Assembly (NCBI GenBank): GCA_016794445.1
Contig: JAEUKC010000388.1
Span: 1-64,000, forward strand
Source of the DNA: JADJMO01 sp016794445
GTDB taxonomy: Bacteria > Myxococcota_A > Polyangia > Polyangiales > JADJMO01
Direction of reading: 5' to 3'
Length of the DNA stretch: 64,000 bases
Positions within the stretch are counted from its first letter, which is position 1. Every line of letters begins with the position of its first letter. Below the pieces are notes generated by a model. The model had not been told where the DNA came from, made no database searches, and worked only from the letters and a program-made list of their open reading frames with translations. Position numbers and translations under genes: made by a program. This document shows, in pieces, positions 47,187 through 56,428 of the stretch.

Positions 47187-48026
47187 ATGCGCAGTCTCCG
47201 CCTCGCGATGCTCTGTTCGTGCCTCGTCGCGCATGGTTGCGCGGCGGGCGAAGGGGACGACGCCACGCCGCGACGCGACGGCGCGACGGACGATCTCGGC
47301 GTCGACGACGGTGGGGACGACGGCTCCCTCGGGGACGGCGGCGTCGACACGGGCCCCAAGAGCGACACCGGTCCGAAGACCGACACCGGCCCGAGCTCGG
47401 ACACCGGTCTCGTGGACACGGGCGCCGCCTTCGACACGGGCGTCGCCTTCGACACCGGCGTCGCGGACACGGGGACGCTCACCGACACCGGGACCATCGG
47501 CGACACCAGCACCGGCCCCATCACGGGCGGCCCGTGCTCGAGCGGCGCGCCGGGGGCCACGGCGTTCCGCATCCGCTGGGTCGACAGCGGCGGCACCGCC
47601 ACCGTCAGCTACGAGGTCACCGGTCTGCCGGACAAGAGTGGCTTCAAGGTGGCGGCTTACTCCACCTCGTTCGGCTACACGCCGGCGTTCTCCGACAAGT
47701 TCCTCGCCGTCGGCGGCCTCGATCTGAGCAGCCCCCAGTTCGTGGACGTGGACCTCTCCACGGTCGGCCTCACGTCGATCAAGACCGCGACCCTCTCGCT
47801 CTACGGACGCAGCTTCGCCACGACCGCGAGCGGGAGCTTCCTGTGGAACACGTTCGAAGGGTCGGGTAGCTCGGGCAGCATCAGCAACGTAGCGCCCTAC
47901 CACTGGGACTCGACGGTGATCACCTCGGGCCTCGGCCCGGGCAAGGTGCACAAGCTCCGCATCAAGCCCGGACCGCCGTCGAGCGCGCTCGTGATCCACC
48001 GCATCGAGCTGTGCATCGAGACCTGA
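47187..48026 (+). CDS. Lipoprotein with Asp-Thr-Gly linker and beta-rich C-terminal domain
   Basis: A 279-residue protein starting at ATG 47187 with lipobox (CLVAHGC). Residues ~35-115 are a linker dominated by D-T-G and D-x-G units. The C-terminal ~155 residues are beta-rich with two Cys (PCSSG and ELCIET) that may form a domain-spanning disulfide, suggestive of a jelly-roll or lectin-like fold. No recognised family. It ends 12 bases before a tandem-repeat array shared with the convergent gene at 48093. Confidence 0.7.
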   Translation: MRSLRLAMLCSCLVAHGCAAGEGDDATPRRDGATDDLGVDDGGDDGSLGDGGVDTGPKSDTGPKTDTGPSSDTGLVDTGAAFDTGVAFDTGVADTGTLTDTGTIGDTSTGPITGGPCSSGAPGATAFRIRWVDSGGTATVSYEVTGLPDKSGFKVAAYSTSFGYTPAFSDKFLAVGGLDLSSPQFVDVDLSTVGLTSIKTATLSLYGRSFATTASGSFLWNTFEGSGSSGSISNVAPYHWDSTVITSGLGPGKVHKLRIKPGPPSSALVIHRIELCIET

Positions 48027-48038
48027 GACCGCACCCCG

Positions 48039-48103
48039 GATCAGGTGCAGCGGTCAGGTGCAGCGGTCAGGTGCAGCGGTCAGGTGCAGCGATCAGGTGC
48101 AGC
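48039..48103. repeat. Five tandem copies of a 13-base repeat
   Basis: The unit GGTCAGGTGCAGC (first and fifth copies start GA instead of GG) repeats five times without spacers. The last copy contains the final codons and TGA stop of the minus-strand gene at 48093-49145. Because 13 is not a multiple of three, each copy shifts frame. It sits between two convergent genes and could have grown by slippage. Confidence 0.9.
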
Positions 48104-49145
48104 GAGGCCCGCCGGTCTTGTCCATGACGCACTTGCTCGCGCCGATCGACTTGCACGGGTAGCTCCGCTGCACGCCGTTGGCGCAGTACTCGATGCTCGC
48201 GCCGCTGCACTTGGGCTCGAACTTCTTCACGTCGCAGGCCTTGGTGCCGCTCGGGACCTCGCACGCGCCGACGGTGCGGTCGGTGGCGGGCTTGCTGGGA
48301 TCGGCGCAGGTCATGCCCGACTCGCCACAGGCGACCTTGACCTCCTTGCCGTAGACGCAGCCGACGGCGTTGGTGCCGTCGCACTTGACCTTGGTGTCCT
48401 TGCAGGCGGCGGTGCCCGAGGGCGCGCACCCGACGACGGGGTTGCCCTTGTCGTCCTTGGCGGTGACGCACCCGAGGTTGAGCACCTTGCAGTCGATGCT
48501 CACGAACTTGTTGTCCTGGCACTTGACCATGCGGGTGCCGGAGCAGCTCCAGTCGGCCTTGACGTTGCTCGGGCACGCGCCGGGGAGCGCACACTCGGCC
48601 TTGCCCTCTTTCACGACGCAGAGCTCGTCGGCGAGGCCGCAGTTGCGGACGCCGAGCACCTTGCCGCGCCAGCAGGTGATCGCGCGGGCGTCGAGGTCGC
48701 ACTTGCCGATCGGCTTGTCCGACTCCATGGCCACGTTGTCGCAGATGGTGGCCGAGGCGCCCTTGAGCGCGCACTGGCGCAACGTCTTGCACGAGGTGGC
48801 CGAGAGCCCGCACTCACGGATCGAGACCGAGGTGCCGAGCGCGCCGGGGCTCGAGAGCTGCTCCATGAGCGCGTGCACGCACCCCTGGAAATCCGGCGCC
48901 GGCGGGAACATCGGCACGTCTTTGCAGGCGAGCACGAGCGCGCAGAAGGCCTCGGCGTCCTCGACCGAAGGCGGGAGCACCGAGCCGCTCGCCGCCTTCA
49001 CCAGGTAGACCGACTGCGGGGCCCCCGCGTCGGCCGAGGGCGCAGCCTCGGCCTCGGCGACCAGCGGCGTGCCGCTCGACCCCACGACGGAGTACGCCCC
49101 CGCGAACCCCAGACACACGACGAGCAACCCCATCCAGCGGCGCAT
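48093..49145 (-). CDS. Secreted Cys-rich protein of unknown function
   Basis: A 350-residue protein with a Sec signal (LLVVCLGFAGAYSVVG). The mature protein has about 30 Cys in repeated short modules such as IDCKVLNLGCVTAKDD and KCDGTNAVGCVYGKEV, in which C-x(n)-C-x-G-x3-C patterns suggest serial disulfide knots. No catalytic motif. ATG 49145 gives the signal peptide. The stop codon lies in the 13-base tandem repeat. Confidence 0.7.
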   Translation of the reverse strand: MRRWMGLLVVCLGFAGAYSVVGSSGTPLVAEAEAAPSADAGAPQSVYLVKAASGSVLPPSVEDAEAFCALVLACKDVPMFPPAPDFQGCVHALMEQLSSPGALGTSVSIRECGLSATSCKTLRQCALKGASATICDNVAMESDKPIGKCDLDARAITCWRGKVLGVRNCGLADELCVVKEGKAECALPGACPSNVKADWSCSGTRMVKCQDNKFVSIDCKVLNLGCVTAKDDKGNPVVGCAPSGTAACKDTKVKCDGTNAVGCVYGKEVKVACGESGMTCADPSKPATDRTVGACEVPSGTKACDVKKFEPKCSGASIEYCANGVQRSYPCKSIGASKCVMDKTGGPRCT

Positions 49146-49197
49146 GTGACCTTGCCTCGTTCCGTTCGACGGGCGTACCCCCGCCCCATTCAGCATC

Positions 49198-49794
49198 CTA
49201 CTCAGCGTCCCCTCGTCCCGGAAGCGTCGAGGCACCCTTGAGTGCGCTCCCCCACTGCGTGCGGATCCGGACCACCCCGGGATCCGAAGTCAGCACCGTG
49301 GCGTGCCCGGCGAAGCGAAAATGCCGTAGCAACGCCTCGTGGTGACCGGCCCAGACCTGCACCCACGCCGCGCTCCCCGCGTAGGGGAACCCGACCAGCT
49401 CGGTGACCGCTTGTTGCCCCGAAGACTCGACGCAGACGAGCTCGCCCGCGTCCTTGCGGGTGGAATTCCAGACGAGCGGGAGCTGCTCGAAGGCCATCCG
49501 GGGGGTGTTCCCGAGCAAGCCTTCGATGGCCTGCATCATGTCCCTCCAGCCCGACACCATCGCGAAGCGCGCCGCGTCACGCCCCACCTCGCGACACGTC
49601 GCGGCGTCGTGGGCGGCGGCGACGGCCTCGTAGATCGAGACCGCGTGCCCCTCGTCGAACCAGGTCGTCGTCTCGGCCTGGGCGAGGATGTGGCGGGTGA
49701 TCGACGGCAACCCGGGCTCGATGCCTGCGAGCAGACCGTGCCGCTCGAGAGATGCCCGCAAGCTCGCGAACCAGGTGCCTCGGATCTGCGCCAC
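49198..49794 (-). CDS. Unknown protein, possibly a Myxococcales-restricted (DUF2378-like) family
   Basis: A 198-residue soluble protein. It has alternating helical segments with WFDEGHAVSIYEAVAAA, a conserved-looking AARFAMVSGW and a beta-rich end (ELVGFPYAGSAAWVQVWAGH). The order, helical N-terminus then aromatic beta segment with a small C-terminal helix, recalls the DUF2378 (TIGR02265) proteins abundant in Myxococcus, but I cannot confirm that. The start is uncertain: GTG 49794 is proposed, and further upstream non-ATG codons would overlap the preceding gene's stop. Downstream partner of the LpoA-like gene. Confidence 0.5.
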   Translation of the reverse strand: MAQIRGTWFASLRASLERHGLLAGIEPGLPSITRHILAQAETTTWFDEGHAVSIYEAVAAAHDAATCREVGRDAARFAMVSGWRDMMQAIEGLLGNTPRMAFEQLPLVWNSTRKDAGELVCVESSGQQAVTELVGFPYAGSAAWVQVWAGHHEALLRHFRFAGHATVLTSDPGVVRIRTQWGSALKGASTLPGRGDAE

Positions 49795-49817
49795 CGCAGA
49801 CGAGGCTATCTGCGACG

Positions 49818-51725
49818 TCAGGGTTTGGCCAACCAAGTGGGGTGGAGCGCGTGTCCAGCGGCGACGTTCTTCACGCGGGGCACCCGCCCCACCTGCCCGG
49901 TCGTCCCGGGGCCTTTGTCGCTGGTGGTCCACAGCTCGCCCGTGGCTGCGACCAGGCGGGCCAAGGTCGTGGCGCGGTTCTTCTGGATCACCGGCGGATC
50001 GGTGGTCTCGAGGAGATCTCCAGGGAGCGCAGACAGCGCGAGCTTGGCCGCGTCGTGCCCGAGACCACCGAAGTAGCCGATGGGGCTCCCCTGGTCCTGG
50101 ATCAGCAAGCGGGCGAGCGGCGGGACGTCGTCGACCATCGGCAGGAGACCCACGCCGATCACGACCCGGGGCAGCTCGAACACCGTGTAGGCCTGCTCCA
50201 TCGCGCCGAGACCGAGCACCAGGGTGGGCTTCCAGGTGGCCCCGGCCTTGGGCTTGAGGTCCTCGGCGACCCGCTCGGCGCACCGGGAATCGCCGAGGAT
50301 CACGACGGCGACCACCTTCTTCTCACGCCACAGCTCGACGGGGAAAGAGAGCCCACCGGCGACCTTGGGGCTCGCGTCGCACCGCGCGTCGAGCTCCTTG
50401 GGCGGCGGGGCGTAGACCGGCTCGACCCGCGCGATCGTGCCCGCCGGGGCCACGCCGAGCGTCCACGCGAGCTCCGCGGCGAGGGACGGTCCGAGCACCA
50501 CGTAGTGTCGCGGTTCTCCCGGCGCCAGGATCGGCGGCGTCCGTGGCGGTCGGAGCAGGATCGTCGGCACGCGGCGCTGCTGGGCGAGGAGCGCGAGGGT
50601 GTCGGCCTCGGACTCGATCAGGCCGCCGACCACCACTCCGGCGCCCTGCTTCTCGGCGAGCTCGAAGGCCTTGGTGACGCCGATGCTCGTGTCGAAGATG
50701 CCGAGGCGGTGCTTGGCCGAGCCGACCCCCTTGGGCGCGGGCGCGTCGACCCCACCGTCCTTGGAGGCGAACGGGGACGTGAGGCTGGGCTCGAGGACCA
50801 CCGACGCGGCCCGCGTGATCGCGGCGCTCGGCGTGCCCTGTCCCGGCTGGCTCGTCGGCAACAGGAACGCGACCGCCCGCGGATCGAACCGCGTCGCCGG
50901 GCCGAGGTCGACGGGCATCGCGTAGCCCCCGTCGACCGTCGTCGTGACCTTGGGCTCCTTGTCCTTGTCCTTCTCCTTCGCGTCGCCCTCACCCGCGTCG
51001 AGCGAGGCGCTCTCGCCCTGATCGGCGCGGTCCTGGAGGATCATCAGCAGGTCGGGCGAGTAACGCAGCTCGGGGGCCGCGATACGGTTCTGCTCCCACA
51101 GCTCCGCGGCGACCTTGCTCGGCAACCGCGTGAGCACGCGGGCGACGGACGCGCGGGTGGCGCCCTGATCGGCGGCGGGCGCCGAGCGCAACCAGCCCTC
51201 GGCGTAGACGATCGCGTCCTCGTAGCGGCCCTCGTCGAGACACGCCTCGACGAGCTCCTCGTAGAGGAGCGGCTGCGCGAACGGGTCGATGATCTTGCCC
51301 ACCAGCGGGCGCAGCAGCGTGAGCGCCTCGGCCGATCGACCGAGACGCCGAGCCGCGGCGCCCTTCACCAGCGTCCCCAGATCGGCCGGCACGCCGGGCG
51401 GTCCCTCGACCAGCGGGCGCGCCGTGGCCTCGGCCGCTGCCGGCACGCCCTCGTCCAGCCAGGCCACCGCGAGGTATGCGCGCGCGAGCGGCTCGAGCCC
51501 ATCGCCGCTCTTGCCGAGCTTGGCGACGAGCACCGCGAGCCGCGGCCGCAGCAGCGCGCGGGCCTTCGGGTCGCGCGACCACTCCTGCACGATGGCGCCG
51601 AACTCTGCCTCGCTCTCCGGCGTCGACGCGAGCGCCGCGATGGGCCGCTCGTCGGCGGCGCGCCGACACACGGGCAGGGCCACGAGCGCCATCGCGCACA
51701 CCCCCCACCGCCGCCACCGCATCAT
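49818..51725 (-). CDS. Periplasmic-binding-like (LpoA/LppC-type) protein with TPR-like N-terminus
   Basis: A 635-residue exported protein with a signal ending near ALVALPVC, a likely lipobox. Residues ~25-215 look helical and TPR-like (ARAYLAVAWLDEGVPAAAEA), followed by an Asp/Lys-rich linker (~240-262). The C-terminal ~370 residues have repeated alpha/beta segments of a type I periplasmic-binding fold, such as GVVVGGLIESEADTLALLA and KVVAVVILGDSRCAER. This layout resembles LpoA, an activator of penicillin-binding protein 1A, but the match is structural reasoning. ATG 51725 and the next ATG (51722) are both possible. Confidence 0.6.
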   Translation of the reverse strand: MMRWRRWGVCAMALVALPVCRRAADERPIAALASTPESEAEFGAIVQEWSRDPKARALLRPRLAVLVAKLGKSGDGLEPLARAYLAVAWLDEGVPAAAEATARPLVEGPPGVPADLGTLVKGAAARRLGRSAEALTLLRPLVGKIIDPFAQPLLYEELVEACLDEGRYEDAIVYAEGWLRSAPAADQGATRASVARVLTRLPSKVAAELWEQNRIAAPELRYSPDLLMILQDRADQGESASLDAGEGDAKEKDKDKEPKVTTTVDGGYAMPVDLGPATRFDPRAVAFLLPTSQPGQGTPSAAITRAASVVLEPSLTSPFASKDGGVDAPAPKGVGSAKHRLGIFDTSIGVTKAFELAEKQGAGVVVGGLIESEADTLALLAQQRRVPTILLRPPRTPPILAPGEPRHYVVLGPSLAAELAWTLGVAPAGTIARVEPVYAPPPKELDARCDASPKVAGGLSFPVELWREKKVVAVVILGDSRCAERVAEDLKPKAGATWKPTLVLGLGAMEQAYTVFELPRVVIGVGLLPMVDDVPPLARLLIQDQGSPIGYFGGLGHDAAKLALSALPGDLLETTDPPVIQKNRATTLARLVAATGELWTTSDKGPGTTGQVGRVPRVKNVAAGHALHPTWLAKP

Positions 51726-51924
51726 CCCCCGACGCTAGCACCCGGCTGGCTGAGACAAGCACCCACTTGGCTGGTGAGACGGACAAGAGGCGCGTCCACC
51801 ACACTCTCTCGCCTCTCAGCGGGAGCATCGTGCCTCCCCGTCCCGCCGCGAAGCGGCGCGGGGGGTGTTCGGCGGTCAGCGACGCGCCGAGCCGCAGGCG
51901 AGAAGCGGCGCGGCGGCCGAACCC

Positions 51925-51947
51925 AAGGGGGGCGTGAGCCCCCCTTC
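51925..51947 (-). terminator. Strong hairpin overlapping the CoA-transferase stop codon
   Basis: A perfect 9-base stem (AAGGGGGGC, GTGA loop, then the complement) lies at the 3' end of the CoA-transferase gene and includes bases of its stop codon. There is no U-tract, so it may slow 3' decay or end transcription with Rho; it is not a classical terminator. Confidence 0.55.
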
Positions 51948-53232
51948 AGCCAACAAAGTGCCGGAGGTTCACGAGCTCCTTCCGCAGCTCGGCGCGGAAG
52001 TCGGGGTGGGCGATCGAGAGGAGCGCCTCGCCGCGCTCGCGCAACGTCATCCCGTGCAGGTTCACCGCGCCGTATTCGGTCACGATCCAGTGCACGTGGC
52101 CGCGCGTGGTGACGACACCGGCGCCGGGGGAGAGCACCGAGACGATGCGCGAGATCTTTCCGCGGGCCGCCGTCGACGGGAGGGCGAGGATCGGCTTGCC
52201 GCCGAGCGAGCGCGCCGCGCCGCGGATGAAGTCCATCTGGCCGCCGATGCCCGAGAAGATCTTGGCGCCGATCGAGTCCGCGCAGACCTGGCCGGAGAGG
52301 TCGACCTGGATGGCCGAGTTGATGGCGACGACCTTGTTGTTCTTGCCGATGAGGGCCGTGTCGTTGGTGCGGTCGCAGGGGTGCATCTCGACCAGCGGGT
52401 TGTCGTCGACGAAGTCGAACAGGCGGCGCGTGCCGCTCACGAACGAGCTCACGATGCGCCCGTTGTGCACGCTCTTCTTGCGGTTGGTGATGACCCCGGC
52501 CTCGACCAGCGAGACGAGCCCGTCGGAGAACATCTCGGTGTGCACGCCGAGATCGTGCTTGTCGTGCAGGCGGGCGAGCACCGCGTCGGGGATCGCGCCG
52601 ATGCCCATCTGCAGCGTGGAGCCGTCCTCGACGAGGCCGGCGACCACCTCGCCGATGCGGCCCTCGACCTCGGTCTGCTCGGCGGGCGCGGCCTCGTGCA
52701 GCGGGCGATCGGTCACGCAGAACGCCTTCACCCGCGAGATCGGCACGGTGGTGTGGCCGTGCGTCCGCGGCATCTGCGCGTTGATCTCGGCGAGCACGAT
52801 CGAGGCCGAGTCCACCGCCGCGCGCGCCGCGTCGACCGACGTGCCGAGCGTGCAGAGCCCGTGGCGGTCCGGCGGCGAGAGCTGCACGAGGGCGGCGTCG
52901 AGCGGCACGGTCCGGTTGGTGAACAGGCTCGGGATGTCGCTCAGGAAGATCGGCATGAAGTCGGCGCGACCCTCGTCGATCGCGTCGCGCACGCCCGCCC
53001 CGGCGAACAGCGACACCGAGCGGAAGCGCCCCTCGTGCTGCTTCTCGACGAAGTCGTGGGCCCCCGTCGTGTGCAGGTGGTAGAGCCGCACGTTCTCGAG
53101 ATCGTGCCGCTGGCACATCGCATCGAGCAGCGTGCTCGGCGTCGCCGCGGCGCCGTGGACGAACACCCGCTGGTGGCTGGCGATCAACGAAACGACTTCT
53201 TCGGGGGACAGGGCGCGACTTTGCCAGGACAT
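51946..53232 (-). CDS. Acetyl-CoA hydrolase / CoA-transferase family enzyme
   Basis: A 428-residue class I CoA-transferase of the Cat1/4-hydroxybutyrate or acetyl-CoA hydrolase type. The catalytic Glu is in VHTEMFSDGLVSLVE, the oxyanion loop is GIGGQMDFIRGA and the C-terminal VTEYGAVNLHGMTLRERGEAL is typical. It transfers CoA between short acyl groups such as acetate, butyrate and 4-hydroxybutyrate; the donor is not readable. ATG 53232 is used. It is the last gene of an operon that starts with the OPA-type transporter and continues with a metallo-beta-lactamase-fold hydrolase, which together suggests uptake and processing of an acid or thioester. Confidence 0.88.
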   Translation of the reverse strand: MSWQSRALSPEEVVSLIASHQRVFVHGAAATPSTLLDAMCQRHDLENVRLYHLHTTGAHDFVEKQHEGRFRSVSLFAGAGVRDAIDEGRADFMPIFLSDIPSLFTNRTVPLDAALVQLSPPDRHGLCTLGTSVDAARAAVDSASIVLAEINAQMPRTHGHTTVPISRVKAFCVTDRPLHEAAPAEQTEVEGRIGEVVAGLVEDGSTLQMGIGAIPDAVLARLHDKHDLGVHTEMFSDGLVSLVEAGVITNRKKSVHNGRIVSSFVSGTRRLFDFVDDNPLVEMHPCDRTNDTALIGKNNKVVAINSAIQVDLSGQVCADSIGAKIFSGIGGQMDFIRGAARSLGGKPILALPSTAARGKISRIVSVLSPGAGVVTTRGHVHWIVTEYGAVNLHGMTLRERGEALLSIAHPDFRAELRKELVNLRHFVG

Positions 53233-53325
53233 GGTGTCGCCTCGTATACCAGCGCCGTGCCGTGCGGGCGTGACCACGCTGCGACGCGGCATCGTCACGC
53301 AGCGTCTGCGCCGGCGCGCAAAGAC

Positions 53326-54153
53326 CTACGTGTCGAGCCGACCTTCGCGCCGCAGCTTCACCAGATGCGCCTCCGCCGCCGCGGCAGCGATGAGGTGCAG
53401 GTGCGCGGGGGTGTCGTCGTAGGCCAGGGGCACGAGCTCGTGGAGCTCGGGCGGACGACCGAGCTCGGCGAAGAGGCGCACGAAGGCCGCGCGCACCTTC
53501 TCCTCGCGCATGCGGCGATGCTTCACGTAGTACGTGAGGACGGCGTGGGGGTCGTCGATCGGCTCGCCGTGCGCGGGCAGGAGCGTCGTGGCACCGAGAT
53601 CGAGCAGCCGCTCGAGCTGCGTGATGTACGCCGCCATGTCGCCGCCGTCGTCGGGCGGGATCAGGATCGTCGAGCCGTTGGCCACCATGTCGCCGGCGAT
53701 CAGGGTCTTCTGCGCGGCGTTCCACAGGCACACGTGGCCGGGCGCGTGACCAGGGGTGTGCAGCACGCGGTAGCTCGCGTGGCCGAGCACGATCTTCTCG
53801 CCGTCGCTCAGCGCGCGCACCGTCACACCGTCCAGATCGGTCAGCCGCTCGACCGTGCTCGGGTGCGCGAGCAGAGGGACCGCGAGCGCGCGCGCGAACG
53901 CTCCGGCGGCGCTCGCGTGGTCGACGTGGTGGTGGGTCGCGAGCACGCCGACGACCCGACCCCCGCGCGCGCGGGCCCACGCGAGCCACTCGCGGCGCTC
54001 GTCCTCGTAGGGGGTGGCGGGCTCCACGAGGAGCACCTCTTCGCGGCCGAGCGCGTACGTGTTGGTGTGCGTGGCGGGCGGCAGCGTGGGGGTCCGCACC
54101 GGGAACATCGACACACCGGGCACGACCTCGCGCGGACGCAGCATCGTCGTCAT
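53326..54153 (-). CDS. Metallo-beta-lactamase-fold hydrolase
   Basis: A 275-residue enzyme with the binuclear metal motif THHHVDHAS (HxHxDH), the later His of HAPGHVCLW, Asp in IAGDMVANG and His in LLPAHGEP. It fits the LACTB2/glyoxalase II-like class that cleaves thioesters, phosphoesters or RNA. The start ATG 54153 overlaps the transporter stop by four bases, so it is coupled to that gene. A CoA-transferase follows, making thioester chemistry more likely than beta-lactam hydrolysis. Confidence 0.88.
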   Translation of the reverse strand: MTTMLRPREVVPGVSMFPVRTPTLPPATHTNTYALGREEVLLVEPATPYEDERREWLAWARARGGRVVGVLATHHHVDHASAAGAFARALAVPLLAHPSTVERLTDLDGVTVRALSDGEKIVLGHASYRVLHTPGHAPGHVCLWNAAQKTLIAGDMVANGSTILIPPDDGGDMAAYITQLERLLDLGATTLLPAHGEPIDDPHAVLTYYVKHRRMREEKVRAAFVRLFAELGRPPELHELVPLAYDDTPAHLHLIAAAAAEAHLVKLRREGRLDT

Positions 54154-55394
54154 CCTATCGCGCGCCGTATCGACAGGCGCGACCAGACCGCGGCGAGCAG
54201 CGCCCCGAGCAGCGCGGCCACGGCGATCGCGTAGAACGCCGCCGCCCAGCCCCACCGCTTGGCCAGGAACCCCATCAGGATCCCGGCGAGGCTACCGCCG
54301 AGGTAACCGACCCCGTCGACGAGCCCCGCCGCGGTGGCCGCGCCGGTCTTCCCCGCGACGTCGAGCGAGACCGCGCCGCCGAGCAGCGAGTAGGGCCCGA
54401 GCAGCAGGAGCCCACACACGCCGATCATCGGGAAGGCGAGCGCGGCGCTCCTGGTCCCGTCGTGCGCGAGCACGAGCACCGCGACGGTGAGGAGCGAGAG
54501 CATCGCCGTCATCACGGGGGCGCGCCGGCCTGGGCCCAGGCGATCGCTGTAGCGCCCGACGGCGAGCGCGGAGACGACGCCGGCCGCGGGGAAGATCGCG
54601 CTCTTGACGATGCCCCCTTGCACCTTGCCGGTGACCTCGGCGAGGAACATCGGCGTCCACGCGAGGAAGCCGCTCCGCGCGAACGTGAGCAAGAACGAGA
54701 GGCCGAGGCCGAACCAGAACGCCGGCTGCTGCGCGAGCGCCGCCAGCACCTCGCCGAGACGCGGGCCTTCTTCGGGCCCGCTCTCGACGCGAGCCTCCTC
54801 GGTCGCCGGCCGACCCTCGAGCGTGAAGAACGCCACCACGCCGACCAGCGCGAGCAGGAGCGGGTTCACGAGGAACAGCGCGCGCCACCCGAACCGCGCG
54901 CCGATCACCCCCGAGAGCACCAGCGCACACACGTTGCCGAGCTCGTAGCTCGTGGAGAGGCCGCCCATCACCGTGCCGTAGTGGTCGCGCCGGAACCACT
55001 TCGACACCACGTCGACGAGCCCGCCCCAGCCGCCGCTCTGCGCGAACCGGTTGAGGACGACGACGCCGAGCAGCAGGGAGAAGGCGCCCGCGACGGCGCC
55101 GATCGTGAGGCTCGCGACGACGGAGCCGAACAGGCACAGCAGGAAGATGCGCCGACCGCCGAGGCGATCGCCGAGCGGCCCGAGCGTGACCTTGCCGATC
55201 GCGTACGCGATGGTCCCGAGCGACGAGAGCGCCCCGAGGCGCACCTTGTCGTACCCGAACGCTTTCTCCAGGAGAGGCGCGGCCGCGTCGACGTTGGCTC
55301 GACAGAGATAGAAGGCGGCGTAGCCGACGAGCAGGGTCCAGAAGACCGGGCGGGCTCCCGGACGAAAGAGCGGCTCCGCACGCGCCCCGGCCAC
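54150..55394 (-). CDS. MFS transporter of the organophosphate:phosphate antiporter (OPA) family
   Basis: A 414-residue transporter with about twelve helices. The N-terminal YAAFYLCRANVDAAAPLL matches the GlpT/UhpT (OPA) signature, and the GPLGDRLGGRR loop is the MFS motif between helices 2 and 3. A soluble central loop (~195-225) joins the halves. Substrates of the family include glycerol-3-phosphate and sugar phosphates; this member is diverged and the true substrate is not known. First gene of the three-gene operon with the MBL hydrolase and CoA-transferase. Confidence 0.85.
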   Translation of the reverse strand: MAGARAEPLFRPGARPVFWTLLVGYAAFYLCRANVDAAAPLLEKAFGYDKVRLGALSSLGTIAYAIGKVTLGPLGDRLGGRRIFLLCLFGSVVASLTIGAVAGAFSLLLGVVVLNRFAQSGGWGGLVDVVSKWFRRDHYGTVMGGLSTSYELGNVCALVLSGVIGARFGWRALFLVNPLLLALVGVVAFFTLEGRPATEEARVESGPEEGPRLGEVLAALAQQPAFWFGLGLSFLLTFARSGFLAWTPMFLAEVTGKVQGGIVKSAIFPAAGVVSALAVGRYSDRLGPGRRAPVMTAMLSLLTVAVLVLAHDGTRSAALAFPMIGVCGLLLLGPYSLLGGAVSLDVAGKTGAATAAGLVDGVGYLGGSLAGILMGFLAKRWGWAAAFYAIAVAALLGALLAAVWSRLSIRRAIG

Positions 55395-55636
55395 CGCGGG
55401 CTCCTAGCACGTCGACCCTGTGGAAAACCCCGGTCCATTCCGATTGACCCGATCTGCCGCGTGGGTTACGCACGGAGTCCCCCAGCCAAGGCCTTCCAGG
55501 CTTTGTTGCTGGTTTTTCAGCCTCCGCGTCCTTCCACCCCCCGCCCATGCACCTTCCCGCCTCGCCCGCTTTGTCGGCAGTCGCTGTCGCGGCGTCGTCC
55601 GTGGTGGGGCGGCAGCGAAGCTCGGGCTGGGACTCG

Positions 55637-56428
55637 ATGAGGGGCGCCGCGTGGGGCATCGCGTGGGGGGTCCTCGTCCTCGGCTGCCCGCGCAACGGCT
55701 CGATGCCCAACGGTGCCGATCCCGAGAAGGTCTCGCGCGCCGAATACGACCTCGCGCTCGACGACTGGCAGCACCAGCGATACCGCGCGGCGATGGAGCA
55801 CGCCCAGAAGGCGGTCTCCGCCGACGACAACAACGCCGAGGCCCACCGACTCATCGCGCTCCTCTACCTGGCCATCTGCCAGGCCGAGAACGACTGCCGC
55901 TGGGAAGAGGCCGAGAAGGCCGCCCGCAAGGCCATCGCCGTCGACCCGGAGCTGCGCCCCGCCAAGCACCTGCTCGCGGTGATCCTCATCCAGCAGAAGA
56001 AGTACGACGAGGCCATCGCCATCCTGCGGCCGCTCGCCGAAGACATCGTCTACAAGACCCCGGAGCTCGCCTGGTACGAGCTCGGCGGGGCCTACCTCGA
56101 GAAGAACGAGCCCGACAAGGCGCTCGAGGTGCTCGAGAAGGCGCTCGCGCTCAAGCCCGGCTGGTGCTGGGTCGACTACCGCATGGGCGTCGCCTTCGAG
56201 AAGAAGGGCAACCTGATCAAGGCCGAGGAGCTCCTCAAGCGCTCCGTCGACCGGCCCGACCCCATCTGCAAGCGCCTCCAGGACGCCTGGGAAGCGCTCG
56301 GCCGTGTGCACGAGAAGCTCGGGCAGAAGCCCGTGGCCCTCGAAGAATACAAGCAGTGCGTCTCCATCTCCGACAAGACGTCGATCGGCAAGCGGTGCGT
56401 CGATGGCGTCGTGAGGTGCGCAAAATGA
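55637..56428 (+). CDS. TPR lipoprotein (PilF/Tgl-like)
   Basis: A 263-residue protein with a lipobox (WGVLVLGC). About five TPR repeats follow (for example NNAEAHRLIALLYLAICQAE and PELAWYELGGAYLEKNEPDK), a pattern seen in Tgl/PilF, outer-membrane lipoproteins needed for PilQ secretin assembly. The identity as Tgl is not certain, because TPR lipoproteins are common. ATG 55637 is used. The stop overlaps the next start (ATGA), linking it to a RodZ-like protein; pilT lies 22 kb upstream. Confidence 0.7.
   Translation: MRGAAWGIAWGVLVLGCPRNGSMPNGADPEKVSRAEYDLALDDWQHQRYRAAMEHAQKAVSADDNNAEAHRLIALLYLAICQAENDCRWEEAEKAARKAIAVDPELRPAKHLLAVILIQQKKYDEAIAILRPLAEDIVYKTPELAWYELGGAYLEKNEPDKALEVLEKALALKPGWCWVDYRMGVAFEKKGNLIKAEELLKRSVDRPDPICKRLQDAWEALGRVHEKLGQKPVALEEYKQCVSISDKTSIGKRCVDGVVRCAK

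Noticed and set aside
48039..48103. CRISPR array
   Set aside because: The 13-base units are contiguous, with no spacers, and no cas genes are present.
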